DNA of 57,669 bases from the NCBI GenBank assembly GCA_947625965.1, contig CANQQO010000003.1, forward strand, positions 1 through 57,669, read 5' to 3'. The first letter of the stretch is position 1, and every line of letters begins with the position of its first letter. Below are positions 14,529 through 23,511 of this stretch, in pieces. Both the position numbers and the translations under genes were made by a program. Under the pieces are notes generated by a model. That model saw only the letters and a program-made list of their open reading frames with translations. It was not told where the DNA came from and searched no databases. This DNA comes from an uncultured Oscillospiraceae bacterium. GTDB taxonomy: Bacteria > Bacillota > Clostridia > Oscillospirales > Oscillospiraceae.

Positions 14529-14585
14529 TACTTTTTTCCCTCATTATACTATACTTGACCCAGAAAAACAAGGGAGGACGATCCA

Positions 14586-15254
14586 ATGCTTCGGACCATC
14601 ATTCACATCGATGAGGAGAAATGCAACGGCTGCGGCGCCTGCGCCAGGGCCTGCCACGAGGGAGCCATTGCCATTGTAAAGGGCAAGGCCCGGCTCCTGC
14701 GGGACGACTACTGCGACGGCATGGGCGACTGTCTGCCGGAATGTCCCATGGGGGCCATCACCTTTGAGGAGCGGGAGGCCGCCGCCTACGATCCCCAGGC
14801 GGTCGCCGCCCGGAAGGAGCGCCAAGCCGCCGCCTGTCCCGGTTCCCGGGTCCGACAGTTGCGGCCCGGGGAGGCGTCCCGGAGCGCGGGGGGCTCCCAG
14901 CTTCAAAACTGGCCGGTGCAGCTCAAGCTGGCCCCCGTCAAGGCCCCCTATTTTGACGGGGCCCGGCTGCTGATCGCCGCCGACTGCACGGCCTACGCCT
15001 ACGCCGCCTTCCACAATGACTTTCTGCAAGGCCGGGTGGCGCTGATCGGCTGCCCCAAGCTGGATGGGGTGGATTACAGCGAAAAGCTGGCGCAGATCTT
15101 CCTTCAAAACGACATCCGGGAGGTAACGGTGGTCCGAATGGAGGTCCCCTGCTGCGGGGGGCTGGAATTTGCTGTCCAGCGGGCGGTGGAGAACTGTGGG
15201 AAGGACCTGCGCTGGCGGACGGTGACTGTGAACATCGACGGAACGGTCCAATAG
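14586..15254 (+). CDS. 4Fe-4S ferredoxin-like protein
   Basis: The 222-residue protein has an N-terminal ferredoxin module: a complete CNGCGACARAC cluster motif (CxxCxxCxxxC, residues ~14-24) and a second, CDGMGDCLPECP, where the second Cys position is Met. The ~130-residue C-terminal domain contains conserved Cys residues (ADCTAYAY, IGCPKLDG, VPCCGGLEF) that could bind another cluster or a substrate. GGGAGG precedes ATG 14586. It is divergent from a Crp/Fnr regulator with a shared operator, an arrangement common in anaerobes for redox or nitrosative-stress ferredoxins. Confidence 0.88.
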   Translation: MLRTIIHIDEEKCNGCGACARACHEGAIAIVKGKARLLRDDYCDGMGDCLPECPMGAITFEEREAAAYDPQAVAARKERQAAACPGSRVRQLRPGEASRSAGGSQLQNWPVQLKLAPVKAPYFDGARLLIAADCTAYAYAAFHNDFLQGRVALIGCPKLDGVDYSEKLAQIFLQNDIREVTVVRMEVPCCGGLEFAVQRAVENCGKDLRWRTVTVNIDGTVQ

Positions 15255-15349
15255 CGTCTGATTGGCCGGCCTGACCGGCCCGGTATCACGATTGTGTAAA
15301 CAAGAACGCGGGCGCGCTGCAAAGCAGCTTCAAAATACCCAAATGGAAT

Positions 15350-15396
15350 CCGGCTGAAAAATGTGATTTTTCCCATTTTTCAGCCGGGTCTTTTTT
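15350..15396 (+). terminator. Strong terminator of the ferredoxin gene
   Basis: Perfect 14-bp stem CCGGCTGAAAAATG / CATTTTTCAGCCGG, then GTCTTTTTT. Confidence 0.9.
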
Positions 15397-15459
15397 CATT
15401 ATGAGGGACGGTCCGTGGGAAACCGTATTTTCAGCACGCCTGGGGGCCGGGATCTGCCC

Positions 15460-16512
15460 CTAAATGTAATTCACTTCCAGCTCGCCAAAGCTCACATTCG
15501 CGTCCAGCGTCAACCAGCCTTCCGGATTCGAGCTGGGCTCGCCGGTGATTCGGCAGGCGCCGAAGGCGGCGTTCCGCTTCCCAAAGCGGACGGCGAACCG
15601 CCGGGGCACCAGCACCTGGGTCTCCCCGAAGGAACCCGCCACCCGGACATTGCAGCCCTCCGCCAGGGTCCGGACCCCGCTCAGATCCAGGGTGTAGTCC
15701 CCAAAGGAGGTGTCCATGGTCCCACCGGCCAGCACCGGCAAGTCCACCCGCCAGGTATTTTCCGAAAAGGAACCGGAACAGGTGAAATGGGTCCCGTCGG
15801 CGCTCACTTGGTAGCCCTGTTCGTGGCGGTTTCGCCTGCCTCCGTCATAGGAAAAGACTACCATGGGCTTGTGGGCCCGGCGAAGCACGTCCGCCAGCAG
15901 GCCCAGACCCAGCAGCACCAGCAGCAGCGGCAGCAAAAACCTCTTGTTTTCCAGCCATTCCGGCATCAGGCCCAGATTTCCCACCAGAAAATACAGTCCC
16001 GCCAGGCACACCCCCAGCCGAAGGACGGTGAATTTCCGCAGCATATACGCCCCGCCGAAGACCAGCAGCGCCGTGGGCCAGACGATGGCCCAGAAGTCCG
16101 CGTTCCAACTGAGCAGCTCCGAGGCCGCCAGCAGGACCCCCGTCAGCAGGATCCACACCGCCGCCGCCAGGGCCGTCCGCTTTCCCGCATCCCAGGTGAA
16201 GGAGACCTTGCCGTCCTCCACCGTCACCTTTCCGGCGCCGCCGCCGCTCTGAAACGCGAAGCCCTCGGGCTCCGGGTCCTCCACCGCGCCCTCGTGGACC
16301 GGCTCCTTGGGCTCCCGGCCCAGCAGCTCGTCCACGGTGACGCCCAGAATGTCCGCCAGCGCCGGGAGGGTGGCAATGTCCGGGCAGGACAGATCGTTCT
16401 CCCATTTGCTCACCGCCTGGGCGGTGATGCCAAGGCGCTCCGCCAACTGGTCCTGGGTCAAGCCCAGCTTTTTCCGGCCCTCGGCGATCCGCTTTCCCAT
16501 GGTCTTTTCCAT
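15460..16512 (-). CDS. Membrane-bound XRE regulator with LiaF-like C-terminal domain
   Basis: The 350-residue protein has an N-terminal Cro/C1 helix-turn-helix (GKRIAEGRKKLGLTQDQLAERLGITAQAVSKWENDLSCPDI) and an acidic linker. Four membrane helices follow in two pairs (about 115-135, 142-160, 168-185 and 195-212), then a cell-wall-facing beta-helix-like domain (VDLPVLAGGTMDTSFGDYTLDLSGV..VRVAGSFGETQVLVP..LDANVSFGELEVNYI), as in LiaF/YvqF-type proteins. The layout suggests a one-component sensor tying envelope state to transcription. AAGGAGG eight bases upstream sets the start at 16512; an earlier in-frame ATG lacks an SD. Confidence 0.85.
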   Translation of the reverse strand: MEKTMGKRIAEGRKKLGLTQDQLAERLGITAQAVSKWENDLSCPDIATLPALADILGVTVDELLGREPKEPVHEGAVEDPEPEGFAFQSGGGAGKVTVEDGKVSFTWDAGKRTALAAAVWILLTGVLLAASELLSWNADFWAIVWPTALLVFGGAYMLRKFTVLRLGVCLAGLYFLVGNLGLMPEWLENKRFLLPLLLVLLGLGLLADVLRRAHKPMVVFSYDGGRRNRHEQGYQVSADGTHFTCSGSFSENTWRVDLPVLAGGTMDTSFGDYTLDLSGVRTLAEGCNVRVAGSFGETQVLVPRRFAVRFGKRNAAFGACRITGEPSSNPEGWLTLDANVSFGELEVNYI

Positions 16513-16605
16513 GACGCTTTCCTCCTTGATTTGGTTGGGTATATCATGCCATAAAATCGCGAAAAAAGCTATCACTTATTCGTTAAATCCCCCATTTTTT
16601 CAACA

Positions 16606-16681
16606 CAACCAGCCGTTGAGGGAAAACAACCGGCGGTTGTGGCCGATTTTCCTTGCTTTTTTTAGCGGTTTGCGCTATGAT
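16606..16681 (+). promoter_or_regulatory. luxS promoter with two spaced palindromes
   Basis: TTGCTT (16653-16658), 17 bases, TATGAT (16676-16681). Upstream are two 13-base dyads, CAACCAGCCGTTG (16606-16618) and CAACCGGCGGTTG (16627-16639). They are 21 bp apart centre to centre, i.e. two helical turns, as expected for a cooperative DNA-binding protein. Confidence 0.65.
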
Positions 16682-16706
16682 GGAGAAAAACTGCAAGGAG
16701 GCACTT

Positions 16707-17189
16707 ATGGAAAAAATCGCCAGCTTCACCGTGGACCACCTCCGGCTGCTGCCGGGGCTCTATGTCTCCCGGAAGGACCGGCTGGGCCGCGAGACCGTCA
16801 CCACCTTCGATCTTCGCCTCACCCAGCCCAACCGCGAGCCCGTGATGAACACCGCCGAGGTCCACGCCATCGAACATCTGGGGGCCACGTTCCTGCGGAA
16901 CGACCCCGTCTGGAAAGACCGGGTCGTCTACTTCGGCCCCATGGGCTGCCGGACCGGGTTTTACCTGCTCCTGGCCGGGGATCTGGAGGCTCTGGACGCC
17001 GCGCCGCTGGTGACGGAGTGTTTCCGCTTCATTCGGGACTACGACGGCCCCATTCCAGGCGCCTGCCCCGCCGACTGCGGGAATTATCTGGACATGAACC
17101 TGCCCATGGCCCAGTACTGGGCCGGGCGGTATGTGGAGGTGCTGGAAAATTTGGACGAGACCCATCGGGTCTACCCGAAAGGAGAATGA
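16707..17189 (+). CDS. luxS: S-ribosylhomocysteine lyase (AI-2 synthase)
   Basis: The 160-residue protein has the metal-site motif H53-A-I-E-H57 in TAEVHAIEHLGATFLRN, the catalytic Cys81 in GPMGCRTGFYLLL, and the third metal-ligand Cys region CPADCGNYLDMNL. It splits S-ribosylhomocysteine to homocysteine and DPD, the precursor of autoinducer-2, in the activated methyl cycle. AAGGAGG six bases before ATG 16707 sets the start. It is followed after 4 bp by mtnN, which makes its substrate, so both steps of S-adenosylhomocysteine detoxification lie in one operon. Confidence 0.97.
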   Translation: MEKIASFTVDHLRLLPGLYVSRKDRLGRETVTTFDLRLTQPNREPVMNTAEVHAIEHLGATFLRNDPVWKDRVVYFGPMGCRTGFYLLLAGDLEALDAAPLVTECFRFIRDYDGPIPGACPADCGNYLDMNLPMAQYWAGRYVEVLENLDETHRVYPKGE

Positions 17190-17193
17190 ACCT

Positions 17194-17901
17194 ATGCCCA
17201 TACTTGGCATTATCGGGGCCATGGACGTGGAGGTGGCCCTCTTGAAAGAACAGATAGTTGGTCTGACGGAGACTGAAAAGGCGGGAAAGCCCTTCTTCCT
17301 GGGAAAGCTCAACGGCCAGGAGACGGTGGTGGCCCGGTGCGGCGTGGGGAAGGTCAACGCCGCCCTCTGCGCCCAGATCCTCATCGACTGCTTCGGCGTC
17401 ACCCACCTGGTAAACACCGGCATCGCCGGGTCCCTCTCCCCCACCCTGGACATCGGGGATCTGGTGGTGAGCCAGGACGTCATGTACCACGACTTTGACT
17501 GCACGCATTTCGGCTACCCCAAGGGCCAGGTGCCGGGGATGCCTCTGGCCTTTCCGGCGGAGGACGCCCTCCTGGCCTACGCCTTTGCCGCCGCCGAGGC
17601 GGTCCATCCGGGCCATGTGAAGGTGGGCCGGGTGGCAAGCGGGGACCTGTTCGTCTGCGACGGAGCGCGGAAGCGGGAGATCATCGGCCTGACTGCCGGA
17701 CTCTGCACCGAAATGGAGGGGGCTGGCATTGCCCAAGCGGCTTATGTTAACCAGGTGCCCTTCGTTATTCTCCGGGCGATCTCCGACAAGGCCGACAGCG
17801 ACGCGGAGGTGGACTACCCAGCCTTTGAGGCCGCCGCCGCCCGACGGTGCGCCGCCGTGGCCATGGGCGTGGCTAAGCGGATGGCGGAGGCGGAGGTGTG
17901 A
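17194..17901 (+). CDS. mtnN: 5'-methylthioadenosine/S-adenosylhomocysteine nucleosidase
   Basis: The 235-residue protein starts ILGIIGAMDVEVALL, with the family's catalytic Glu region, then VNTGIAGSL, DLVVSQDVMYHDFDCTHFGYPKGQVPGMP and the C-terminal TEMEGAGIAQ..FVILRAISDKAD (nucleobase/ribose-binding Glu and catalytic Asp). It hydrolyses SAH and MTA to adenine plus S-ribosyl-homocysteine or methylthioribose, supplying LuxS. The start at 17194 has AAGGAG about eight bases upstream. Its GTGTGA end overlaps the next gene by 4 bp. Confidence 0.96.
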   Translation: MPILGIIGAMDVEVALLKEQIVGLTETEKAGKPFFLGKLNGQETVVARCGVGKVNAALCAQILIDCFGVTHLVNTGIAGSLSPTLDIGDLVVSQDVMYHDFDCTHFGYPKGQVPGMPLAFPAEDALLAYAFAAAEAVHPGHVKVGRVASGDLFVCDGARKREIIGLTAGLCTEMEGAGIAQAAYVNQVPFVILRAISDKADSDAEVDYPAFEAAAARRCAAVAMGVAKRMAEAEV

Positions 17902-18248
17902 ACCGGGAGGAGATTCTGGCCCTGGCAAGGGACCGGTATGGGGCGGAGCCGGCCTATTTGTGGAAGAAATACCCCCGATACTGCGTCCTCCGCCGGCCCA
18001 GCGGGAAGTGGTTCGCGCTGGTAATGGATGTGCCGGGGAGCCGCCTCGGGCTGCCCGGGGAAGGGTCCGTGGACGTGCTGGACGCCAAATGCGGGCCCCT
18101 GCTCCTGGGGTCCTATCTGGGCAGGCCGGGCTTTTCGCCCGCCTATCATATGAACAAGGAGCACTGGGTCAGCGTCCTGCTGGACGGCTCCGTCCCTCGG
18201 GAGGAGATTTTGGCCCTGCTGGACATCAGCTTTGGGCTGACAAAATAG
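17898..18248 (+). CDS. MmcQ/YjbR family protein
   Basis: The 116-residue protein has the YjbR/CyaY-like fold pattern: NREEILALARDRYGAEPAYLWKKYPRYCVLRRPSGKWFALVMDVP, a central loop with CGPLLLGSYLGRPGFSPAYHMNKEHWVSVLLDG, and a closing helix. Start is GTG overlapping the mtnN stop (GTGA). Members are often annotated as DNA-binding by fold, but the role is unproven. It is coupled to luxS-mtnN and followed by a GNAT gene after 10 bp. Confidence 0.87.
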   Translation: MNREEILALARDRYGAEPAYLWKKYPRYCVLRRPSGKWFALVMDVPGSRLGLPGEGSVDVLDAKCGPLLLGSYLGRPGFSPAYHMNKEHWVSVLLDGSVPREEILALLDISFGLTK

Positions 18249-18258
18249 GAGGCGCGGG

Positions 18259-18702
18259 ATGGAGATCATTCCCTATGAGGAGCGCTACCGGGACGATCTG
18301 ATCTTCCTGGTGCTGCTCGCCAAGGATGCCCTGGGGCGGGCGCCCCGGATCAATCCGGACCTTATGAAGATCCAGGAAGCCTATCTGGACAAGGGGGACG
18401 CCTTTTTCCTTGCGGTGGAGGACGGCCGTGTCATTGGCTGCGTGGGATACAGCTCCGTGGAGGGGACCACCGAGGCGGTGCTCCACCGGCTCTACGTCAA
18501 GCCGGGGCGGAAGCGGCAGGGCATTGGCTCGGCCCTCCTCGCGGCGGCGGAGGAGGCCATGCGGGAACACGGCAAGACCCTGGTCCGGGTCCACCTGGGG
18601 GAGCCGCGGGAACAGTGGTTCGAGTCCTACGCCTTTTATCCCAAGCATGGGTTCGTGGAATACGCGCCCAGGTATATGTCGAAGACATTGTCCATTCCAT
18701 GA
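18259..18702 (+). CDS. GNAT-family N-acetyltransferase
   Basis: The 147-residue protein has GNAT motifs: FFLAVEDGRVIGCVGYSS (beta4), VLHRLYVKPGRKRQGIGSALLAAAEEAMREHG (motif A, acetyl-CoA pyrophosphate loop RKRQGIGSA at ~93-101) and SYAFYPKHGFVEY (motif B). It transfers an acetyl group from acetyl-CoA to an unknown amine. GGAGG precedes ATG 18259. It is the last gene of the luxS operon. Confidence 0.9.
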   Translation: MEIIPYEERYRDDLIFLVLLAKDALGRAPRINPDLMKIQEAYLDKGDAFFLAVEDGRVIGCVGYSSVEGTTEAVLHRLYVKPGRKRQGIGSALLAAAEEAMREHGKTLVRVHLGEPREQWFESYAFYPKHGFVEYAPRYMSKTLSIP

Positions 18703-18896
18703 GGGCGTTCCCCCAAAGGGACACCCTAGAAAGCGTGTCCCCGGGGCCGGCGGCGGGGAAGGCGTTTTTTCCTGGGGGAACGCCACGGCCTTTTCGGCCC
18801 GCTTTTCTCCCCCGTTTCGCCCTTCGTCTGAGAAAAAGACGCCACTCCCGGACGATATTTTTGAAAAGAGGCCCTCCATTCGACGGAAAACGACGG

Positions 18897-18925
18897 GTCT
18901 TTTCCCGGAAAAGCCGGGAAAAGAC
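18897..18925 (+). terminator. Hairpin/terminator candidate after the luxS operon
   Basis: Perfect 12-bp stem GTCTTTTCCCGG / CCGGGAAAAGAC followed by TGGGGTTTTG. A second long-range pairing, GGCGTTCCCC/GGGGAACGCC, spans about 18704-18784 directly after the GNAT stop. Confidence 0.5.
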
Positions 18926-18937
18926 TGGGGTTTTGTC

Positions 18938-18966
18938 TTGCTTTTTGGGCTGGGGCGTGGTATACT
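18938..18966 (+). promoter_or_regulatory. Promoter of the deacetylase-like gene
   Basis: TTGCTT (18938-18943), 17 bases, TATACT (18961-18966). Confidence 0.65.
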
Positions 18967-19005
18967 GTTAATATCTCTATAATTATGGAAAGGCAGGGTT
19001 ATGCC

Positions 19006-20430
19006 ATGGACGAATCCACAAATGAATCCCAGCGCCCCGGTAACCCCCGGCGCAGGCGCCGCTCTCAGGAGCAGATCTTTAAGGAGCAGTATCTTCCATT
19101 CATCATCGCCGGTGTGGCCTTGATCATGATCGTCATTTTCATTGTCGGCGCGTTTGGCCGCTTCTCAGCCCAGAAGAAGGAGGAAGCCCGGCAGGAATCC
19201 GTCGCCAAGGAGCAAAGCCTTGCCGCCTCCAGACAGCTTCAGGCCGAGCTGGAGGATATCCTCAACCGGGCGGAGGCGCTGGCGGACCAGTATGACTACG
19301 CGGGAGCCATCGCCGTCATCGACAGCTTCTCCGGCAACATTGCCGACTTCACCGAGCTGGCGCTCAAGCGGGACAGATATGCCCAGGCCCAATCGGAGAT
19401 GCAGCTTTGGGACGATCCGTCGGAGGTCGTAAATCTGTCCTTCCACCTGCTCATCGCGGACCCCGCCCGGGCCTGGGAGGACGAGGACTACGGCGATTCC
19501 TATAACCGCAACTTTGTCACCACCGGCGAGTTTGAGAAGATCCTGGAGCAGCTCTACAGCAACGACTATGTGCTGGTGGACTACAACGATTTCATCTCCA
19601 TCACCCAGGACGAAAACGGCAACAATGTCTATACCGCCAAGAAAATGTACCTGCCCATGGGCAAAAAACCCCTGATGATCACCGAGACGCAGGTCAACTA
19701 TTATCAGTACATGACCGACAGCGACGGGGACGGCAATCCCGACAAGGACGCCGCCGGCTTCGCCAGCCGTCTGCTGGTGGACGAGAACGGCCAGCTTACC
19801 TGCGAACTGGTGGACAGCAGCGGCAATACCGTCCGGGGCAACTATGACCTGGTGCCCATCCTGGAGAGCTTCATCCAGGAGCACGAGGACTTCTCCTTCG
19901 GCGGCGCCCGGGCGGTGCTGGCCGTGTCCGGCTATGACGGCATCTTCGGCTACCGCATCGACGCCGACGGCAGGGAAAAGGGCGTCGATTACTACAACCA
20001 GCAGGTGACGGAGGCCACCAAGGTGGTCAACGCCCTCCGGGAGAAGGGCTACATCCTGGCCTGCTACACCTATGAGAACGAGGCCTACGGCGACTATAAC
20101 GCCACCGAGATCCAGGCCGACCTGGCTAAGTGGTCCAGCGAGATCACGCCGGTGCTGGGGGCCACGGACGTGCTGGTCTACGCCCGGAACAGCGACATCG
20201 GCGACACCTACGCCGGCGCCGCCTACGAGGCGCTGAAGTCCGCCGGGTTCCACTACTACCTGGGCTTCTGCAAGGCCAAGTCCCCCTGGGCCGAGGTGGG
20301 CGGCGAGTACGTCCGGCAGGGCCGTCAATTGGTGACCGGCTACTCCATGACCTATAACCCGGATTACTTCCAGGGGATGTTCGACCCCCTGACGGTGCTG
20401 GATCAGACCAGGCCGGATATTTCGGAATAA
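19006..20430 (+). CDS. Membrane-anchored polysaccharide-deacetylase-like protein
   Basis: The ~474-residue protein has a basic N-terminus (RRRRR), one membrane helix (YLPFIIAGVALIMIVIFIVGAF, ~30-52), an extracytoplasmic coiled-coil stretch (KKEEARQESVAKEQ..LQAELEDILNRAEALADQYD), and a ~330-residue globular domain. That domain resembles NodB-type polysaccharide deacetylases in order: YVLVDYNDFI, then KKPLMITETQVNYYQYM where a catalytic TFDDG would sit, and later VSGYDGIFGYR. The usual metal-binding Asp/His set is not visible, so it may be catalytically altered; I am unsure of activity. Start 19006 is chosen over 18985 on weak SD grounds. It is followed by repeat copy 4. Confidence 0.65.
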   Translation: MDESTNESQRPGNPRRRRRSQEQIFKEQYLPFIIAGVALIMIVIFIVGAFGRFSAQKKEEARQESVAKEQSLAASRQLQAELEDILNRAEALADQYDYAGAIAVIDSFSGNIADFTELALKRDRYAQAQSEMQLWDDPSEVVNLSFHLLIADPARAWEDEDYGDSYNRNFVTTGEFEKILEQLYSNDYVLVDYNDFISITQDENGNNVYTAKKMYLPMGKKPLMITETQVNYYQYMTDSDGDGNPDKDAAGFASRLLVDENGQLTCELVDSSGNTVRGNYDLVPILESFIQEHEDFSFGGARAVLAVSGYDGIFGYRIDADGREKGVDYYNQQVTEATKVVNALREKGYILACYTYENEAYGDYNATEIQADLAKWSSEITPVLGATDVLVYARNSDIGDTYAGAAYEALKSAGFHYYLGFCKAKSPWAEVGGEYVRQGRQLVTGYSMTYNPDYFQGMFDPLTVLDQTRPDISE

Positions 20431-20448
20431 GGCTTCGACGGTGCTTTT

Positions 20449-20738
20449 GGTCCGCCTCCCTGGGGAGGCGGACCAAGTCTGTCAAAAACGAAGGTTTTTG
20501 ACAGACTTCCAAATGGGACCCACTTCGCTGGGCTCCCATTTGGAGGGGATTGCAGGCTGAACCGCGCACTCGCTGTGCGCCGGAGGCGCACAGCTCGCAC
20601 ACTCTCAGCCTGATAGGTATTTTTTGCCAGGTACACGCCCTGGCAAAAAATGATTAGAATAGGTTTGCCGTCTGCGGACGGCAATCTCGGAAAGGCTTTT
20701 TTGACAAGCTGTGGTCCGCCTCCCTGGGGAGGCGGACC
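20449..20738 (+). repeat. Terminator-nested five-hairpin repeat, copy 4
   Basis: The core at 20475-20712 is on the + strand. H1 reads AAGTCTGTC..GACAGACTT instead of GAGGCTGTC..GACAGCCTC: paired changes on both arms. The inner H3 stem is the CTGTGCGCC/GGCGCACAG version. Flanks GGTCCGCCTCCC..GGGAGGCGGACC at 20449-20474 and 20713-20738 are identical. It lies 3' of, and sense to, the deacetylase-like gene. Confidence 0.94.
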
Positions 20739-20877
20739 TTCTTACGACGAAGGGGGCTCTTTTGGTCGAATTTCCCATTTCCGCCGGCAAATATTTGTAA
20801 AAAATTCCAAATCCTTCACACTACATTCATATTTATCTGTTAGCATTATGTTATATTTCTTATGAGGTGAAATGGGA

Positions 20878-23472
20878 ATGTTAAAATTGACCGACATCGT
20901 CAAGGATTACCGGGTGGGCTCCAATGTCACCCATGCCCTGCGGGGCGTGAGCATCGCCTTCCGGCCCTCGGAATTTGTCGCGATCCTGGGCCACTCCGGC
21001 TGCGGCAAGACCACTCTCCTGAATATCATCGGCGGTCTGGACCGGTATACCTCCGGGGACCTGGCCATCCAGGGCCGGTCCACTAGGAAATTCAAAAGCC
21101 GGGACTGGGATACCTACCGGAACCACTCCGTGGGCTTCGTTTTTCAGAGCTATAACCTGATCCCCCACCAGACGGTCCTGGCCAACGTGGAGCTGGCCCT
21201 GACCCTGTCCGGCGTGAAGCGGGCCGAACGCCGCCGCCGGGCCGCAGCCGCCCTGGAAAAGGTGGGCCTGGGCGACCAGATGCACAAGAAGCCCAATCAG
21301 CTCTCCGGCGGCCAGATGCAGCGGGTCGCCATCGCCCGGGCCCTGGTCAACGACCCGGAGATCCTCCTGGCCGACGAGCCCACCGGCGCTCTGGACTCCG
21401 AGACCTCCGTCCAGGTCATGGACATCCTCAAGCAGGTGGCCCAGGACCGGCTGGTCATCATGGTCACCCACAATCCGGACCTGGCGGAGCAATACGCCAC
21501 CCGGATCGTCCGGCTCCTGGACGGGCAGATCGTCTCCGACTCCGACCCCTATGACGACAGCGCAGAGCAGGCCCGTTCCGACGGCAAGACAAAGCGGGCC
21601 TCCATGTCCGCCCTCACCGCCTTCACCCTCTCCCTGAGCAACCTCATGACCAAAAAGGCCCGGACCATCCTCACCGCCTTTGCCGGGTCCATCGGCATCA
21701 TCGGCATTGCCCTGATCCTGAGCATTTCCACCGGCATCAACAACTATATCGCCGGGGTGGAACAGGACACCCTGTCCAGCTATCCCGTGACCCTCCAGTC
21801 CGCCGCCATGGATATGTCCAGCATGATCACCGCTATGGACAGCGGCCGGGAGGAGGCCGAGTACCGGGAGGACACCATCTACTCCGCCAACGTCATGTCC
21901 GGCATGATGGACATGATGTTCTCCAGCGCCACCACCAACAACCTGACCGCCTTTAAGGAGTTTATCGAGTCCGGAAACAGCGGCCTGGAAGCGCTGACCA
22001 GCGAGATCCGCTATGTCTACTCCACCCAGCTCAATGTCTACAAGTCCGACACCGAGGACGGGGTCTACCAGGTCAATCCCAGCCACGTCTTTTCCTCCCT
22101 GGGCATGGGCAGCCGGGGGCCCATGGCCTCCGATGTGTGGGTCCGGCTCACCGGCAACGACGACCTTCTGAAGACCCAGTACACCGCCTTGGCCGGCCGT
22201 CTGCCCCAGGCATGGAACGAGGTGGCCCTGGTCGTGGATGAGCAGAACCGGGTGACGGACTACACCCTCTATGCCCTGGGGATCCTGGACATTTCCACCC
22301 TCCGGGACGCCATCCAGGAGAAAATGGACGGCGGGGACCCGGAGATCGACACCACTACGAAGGAATACTCCTTCGACGACTTCCTGGGCATGACCTTCAA
22401 GCTGGTGCCCACCTCCTCCTACTATGCCGAGGAGGACGGGATCTGGGTGGACAAATCTGACGACGAGGTCTACATGACCGGCCTTCTGAAGGACGCGGAG
22501 GACCTGACCATCGTCGGCATCCTCCGGCCCGAGGGGGACGCGGGCAGCAGCGCCTACGGCGTCATTGGCTATACCGGCGCCCTGATGGACCATCTGATCG
22601 CCGAGGTGGACGACTCCCCGGTGGTGGCCGCCCAGCGGGAGGACCCGGACACGGACATTCTCTCCGGCCTGCCCTTCCCCGACCCCGACGCGGAACCCGT
22701 GGTGTACACCATGGAGGAGATCCAGGCCATGCTCCCGGGGATGCCCGAAGAGCAGGCCGCCCAGATCACCGCCAGCATTGCCCAAATGCAGCAGGCGGGT
22801 ATGTCCGACAGCCAGATCGCGGAGATGCTCTCCACCCAGCTTGCCGGGGATGTTTCCACCTCCACCTATGAGGACAATCTCACCGCCTTCGGCGTCTCCA
22901 ACCTGGATGAGCCCAGCTCCATCAACCTCTACCCCATCGACTTCGAAGCCAAGGACACCATTGCCGACATCATCGCCGACTACAACCAGGACCGGGACAG
23001 CGAGGAGCAGATCACCTACACCGACTATGTGGGTCTGCTGATGTCCTCCGTCACCACCATCATAAACGCCATCAGCTATATCCTCATCGCCTTTGTGGCC
23101 ATTTCCCTGGTGGTGTCCTCCATTATGATCGGGATCATCACCAATATCTCCGTCCTGGAGCGGACGAAGGAGATCGGCATCCTCCGGGCCGTCGGCGCGT
23201 CGAAGAAGGATGTGGGCCGGGTCTTCAACGCCGAGACTGTCATTGAGGGTCTGGCGGCGGGCCTGGTGGGCATAGGCATCACGGAACTGCTGATCGTGCC
23301 CATCAACCATCTGATCGAGACCATCGCTGGCATTGCCGCCAAGGCGTATCTGGACCCCATCGCCGCGGTGATTTTGGTGTGCATTTCCGTGTTCCTGACC
23401 TTCATCGCGGGTCTGATCCCCGCCCACAGCGCCGCCAACAAGGACCCGGTGGTGGCCTTGCGGACGGAATAA
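20878..23472 (+). CDS. MacB-like ABC transporter, ATPase fused to FtsX-type permease
   Basis: The ~864-residue protein has an N-terminal ATPase of ~230 residues: Walker [11 protein letters not shown]-loop VFQSYNL, signature LSGGQMQR, Walker B ILLADEP, H-switch MVTHN. A first membrane helix lies near 260-285, then a ~450-residue extracytoplasmic domain with acidic and Met/Gln-rich segments ([29 protein letters not shown]). Three membrane helices close the C-terminus (about 730-755, 780-805 and 825-850). The order matches single-chain MacB/FtsX mechanotransmission exporters for peptides, antibiotics or lipoproteins. I prefer ATG 20878 (GAGGTG eight bases upstream) over 20872. Confidence 0.9.
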   Translation: MLKLTDIVKDYRVGSNVTHALRGVSIAFRPSEFVAILGHSGCGKTTLLNIIGGLDRYTSGDLAIQGRSTRKFKSRDWDTYRNHSVGFVFQSYNLIPHQTVLANVELALTLSGVKRAERRRRAAAALEKVGLGDQMHKKPNQLSGGQMQRVAIARALVNDPEILLADEPTGALDSETSVQVMDILKQVAQDRLVIMVTHNPDLAEQYATRIVRLLDGQIVSDSDPYDDSAEQARSDGKTKRASMSALTAFTLSLSNLMTKKARTILTAFAGSIGIIGIALILSISTGINNYIAGVEQDTLSSYPVTLQSAAMDMSSMITAMDSGREEAEYREDTIYSANVMSGMMDMMFSSATTNNLTAFKEFIESGNSGLEALTSEIRYVYSTQLNVYKSDTEDGVYQVNPSHVFSSLGMGSRGPMASDVWVRLTGNDDLLKTQYTALAGRLPQAWNEVALVVDEQNRVTDYTLYALGILDISTLRDAIQEKMDGGDPEIDTTTKEYSFDDFLGMTFKLVPTSSYYAEEDGIWVDKSDDEVYMTGLLKDAEDLTIVGILRPEGDAGSSAYGVIGYTGALMDHLIAEVDDSPVVAAQREDPDTDILSGLPFPDPDAEPVVYTMEEIQAMLPGMPEEQAAQITASIAQMQQAGMSDSQIAEMLSTQLAGDVSTSTYEDNLTAFGVSNLDEPSSINLYPIDFEAKDTIADIIADYNQDRDSEEQITYTDYVGLLMSSVTTIINAISYILIAFVAISLVVSSIMIGIITNISVLERTKEIGILRAVGASKKDVGRVFNAETVIEGLAAGLVGIGITELLIVPINHLIETIAGIAAKAYLDPIAAVILVCISVFLTFIAGLIPAHSAANKDPVVALRTE

Positions 23473-23511
23473 GCCTCCGGCGCATCCAAAAAATGACTGC
23501 TATATCAAATT

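Noticed and set aside
20881..23427. Long - strand open frame opposite the MacB-like transporter
   Set aside because: Antisense shadow without SD or recognisable domains.
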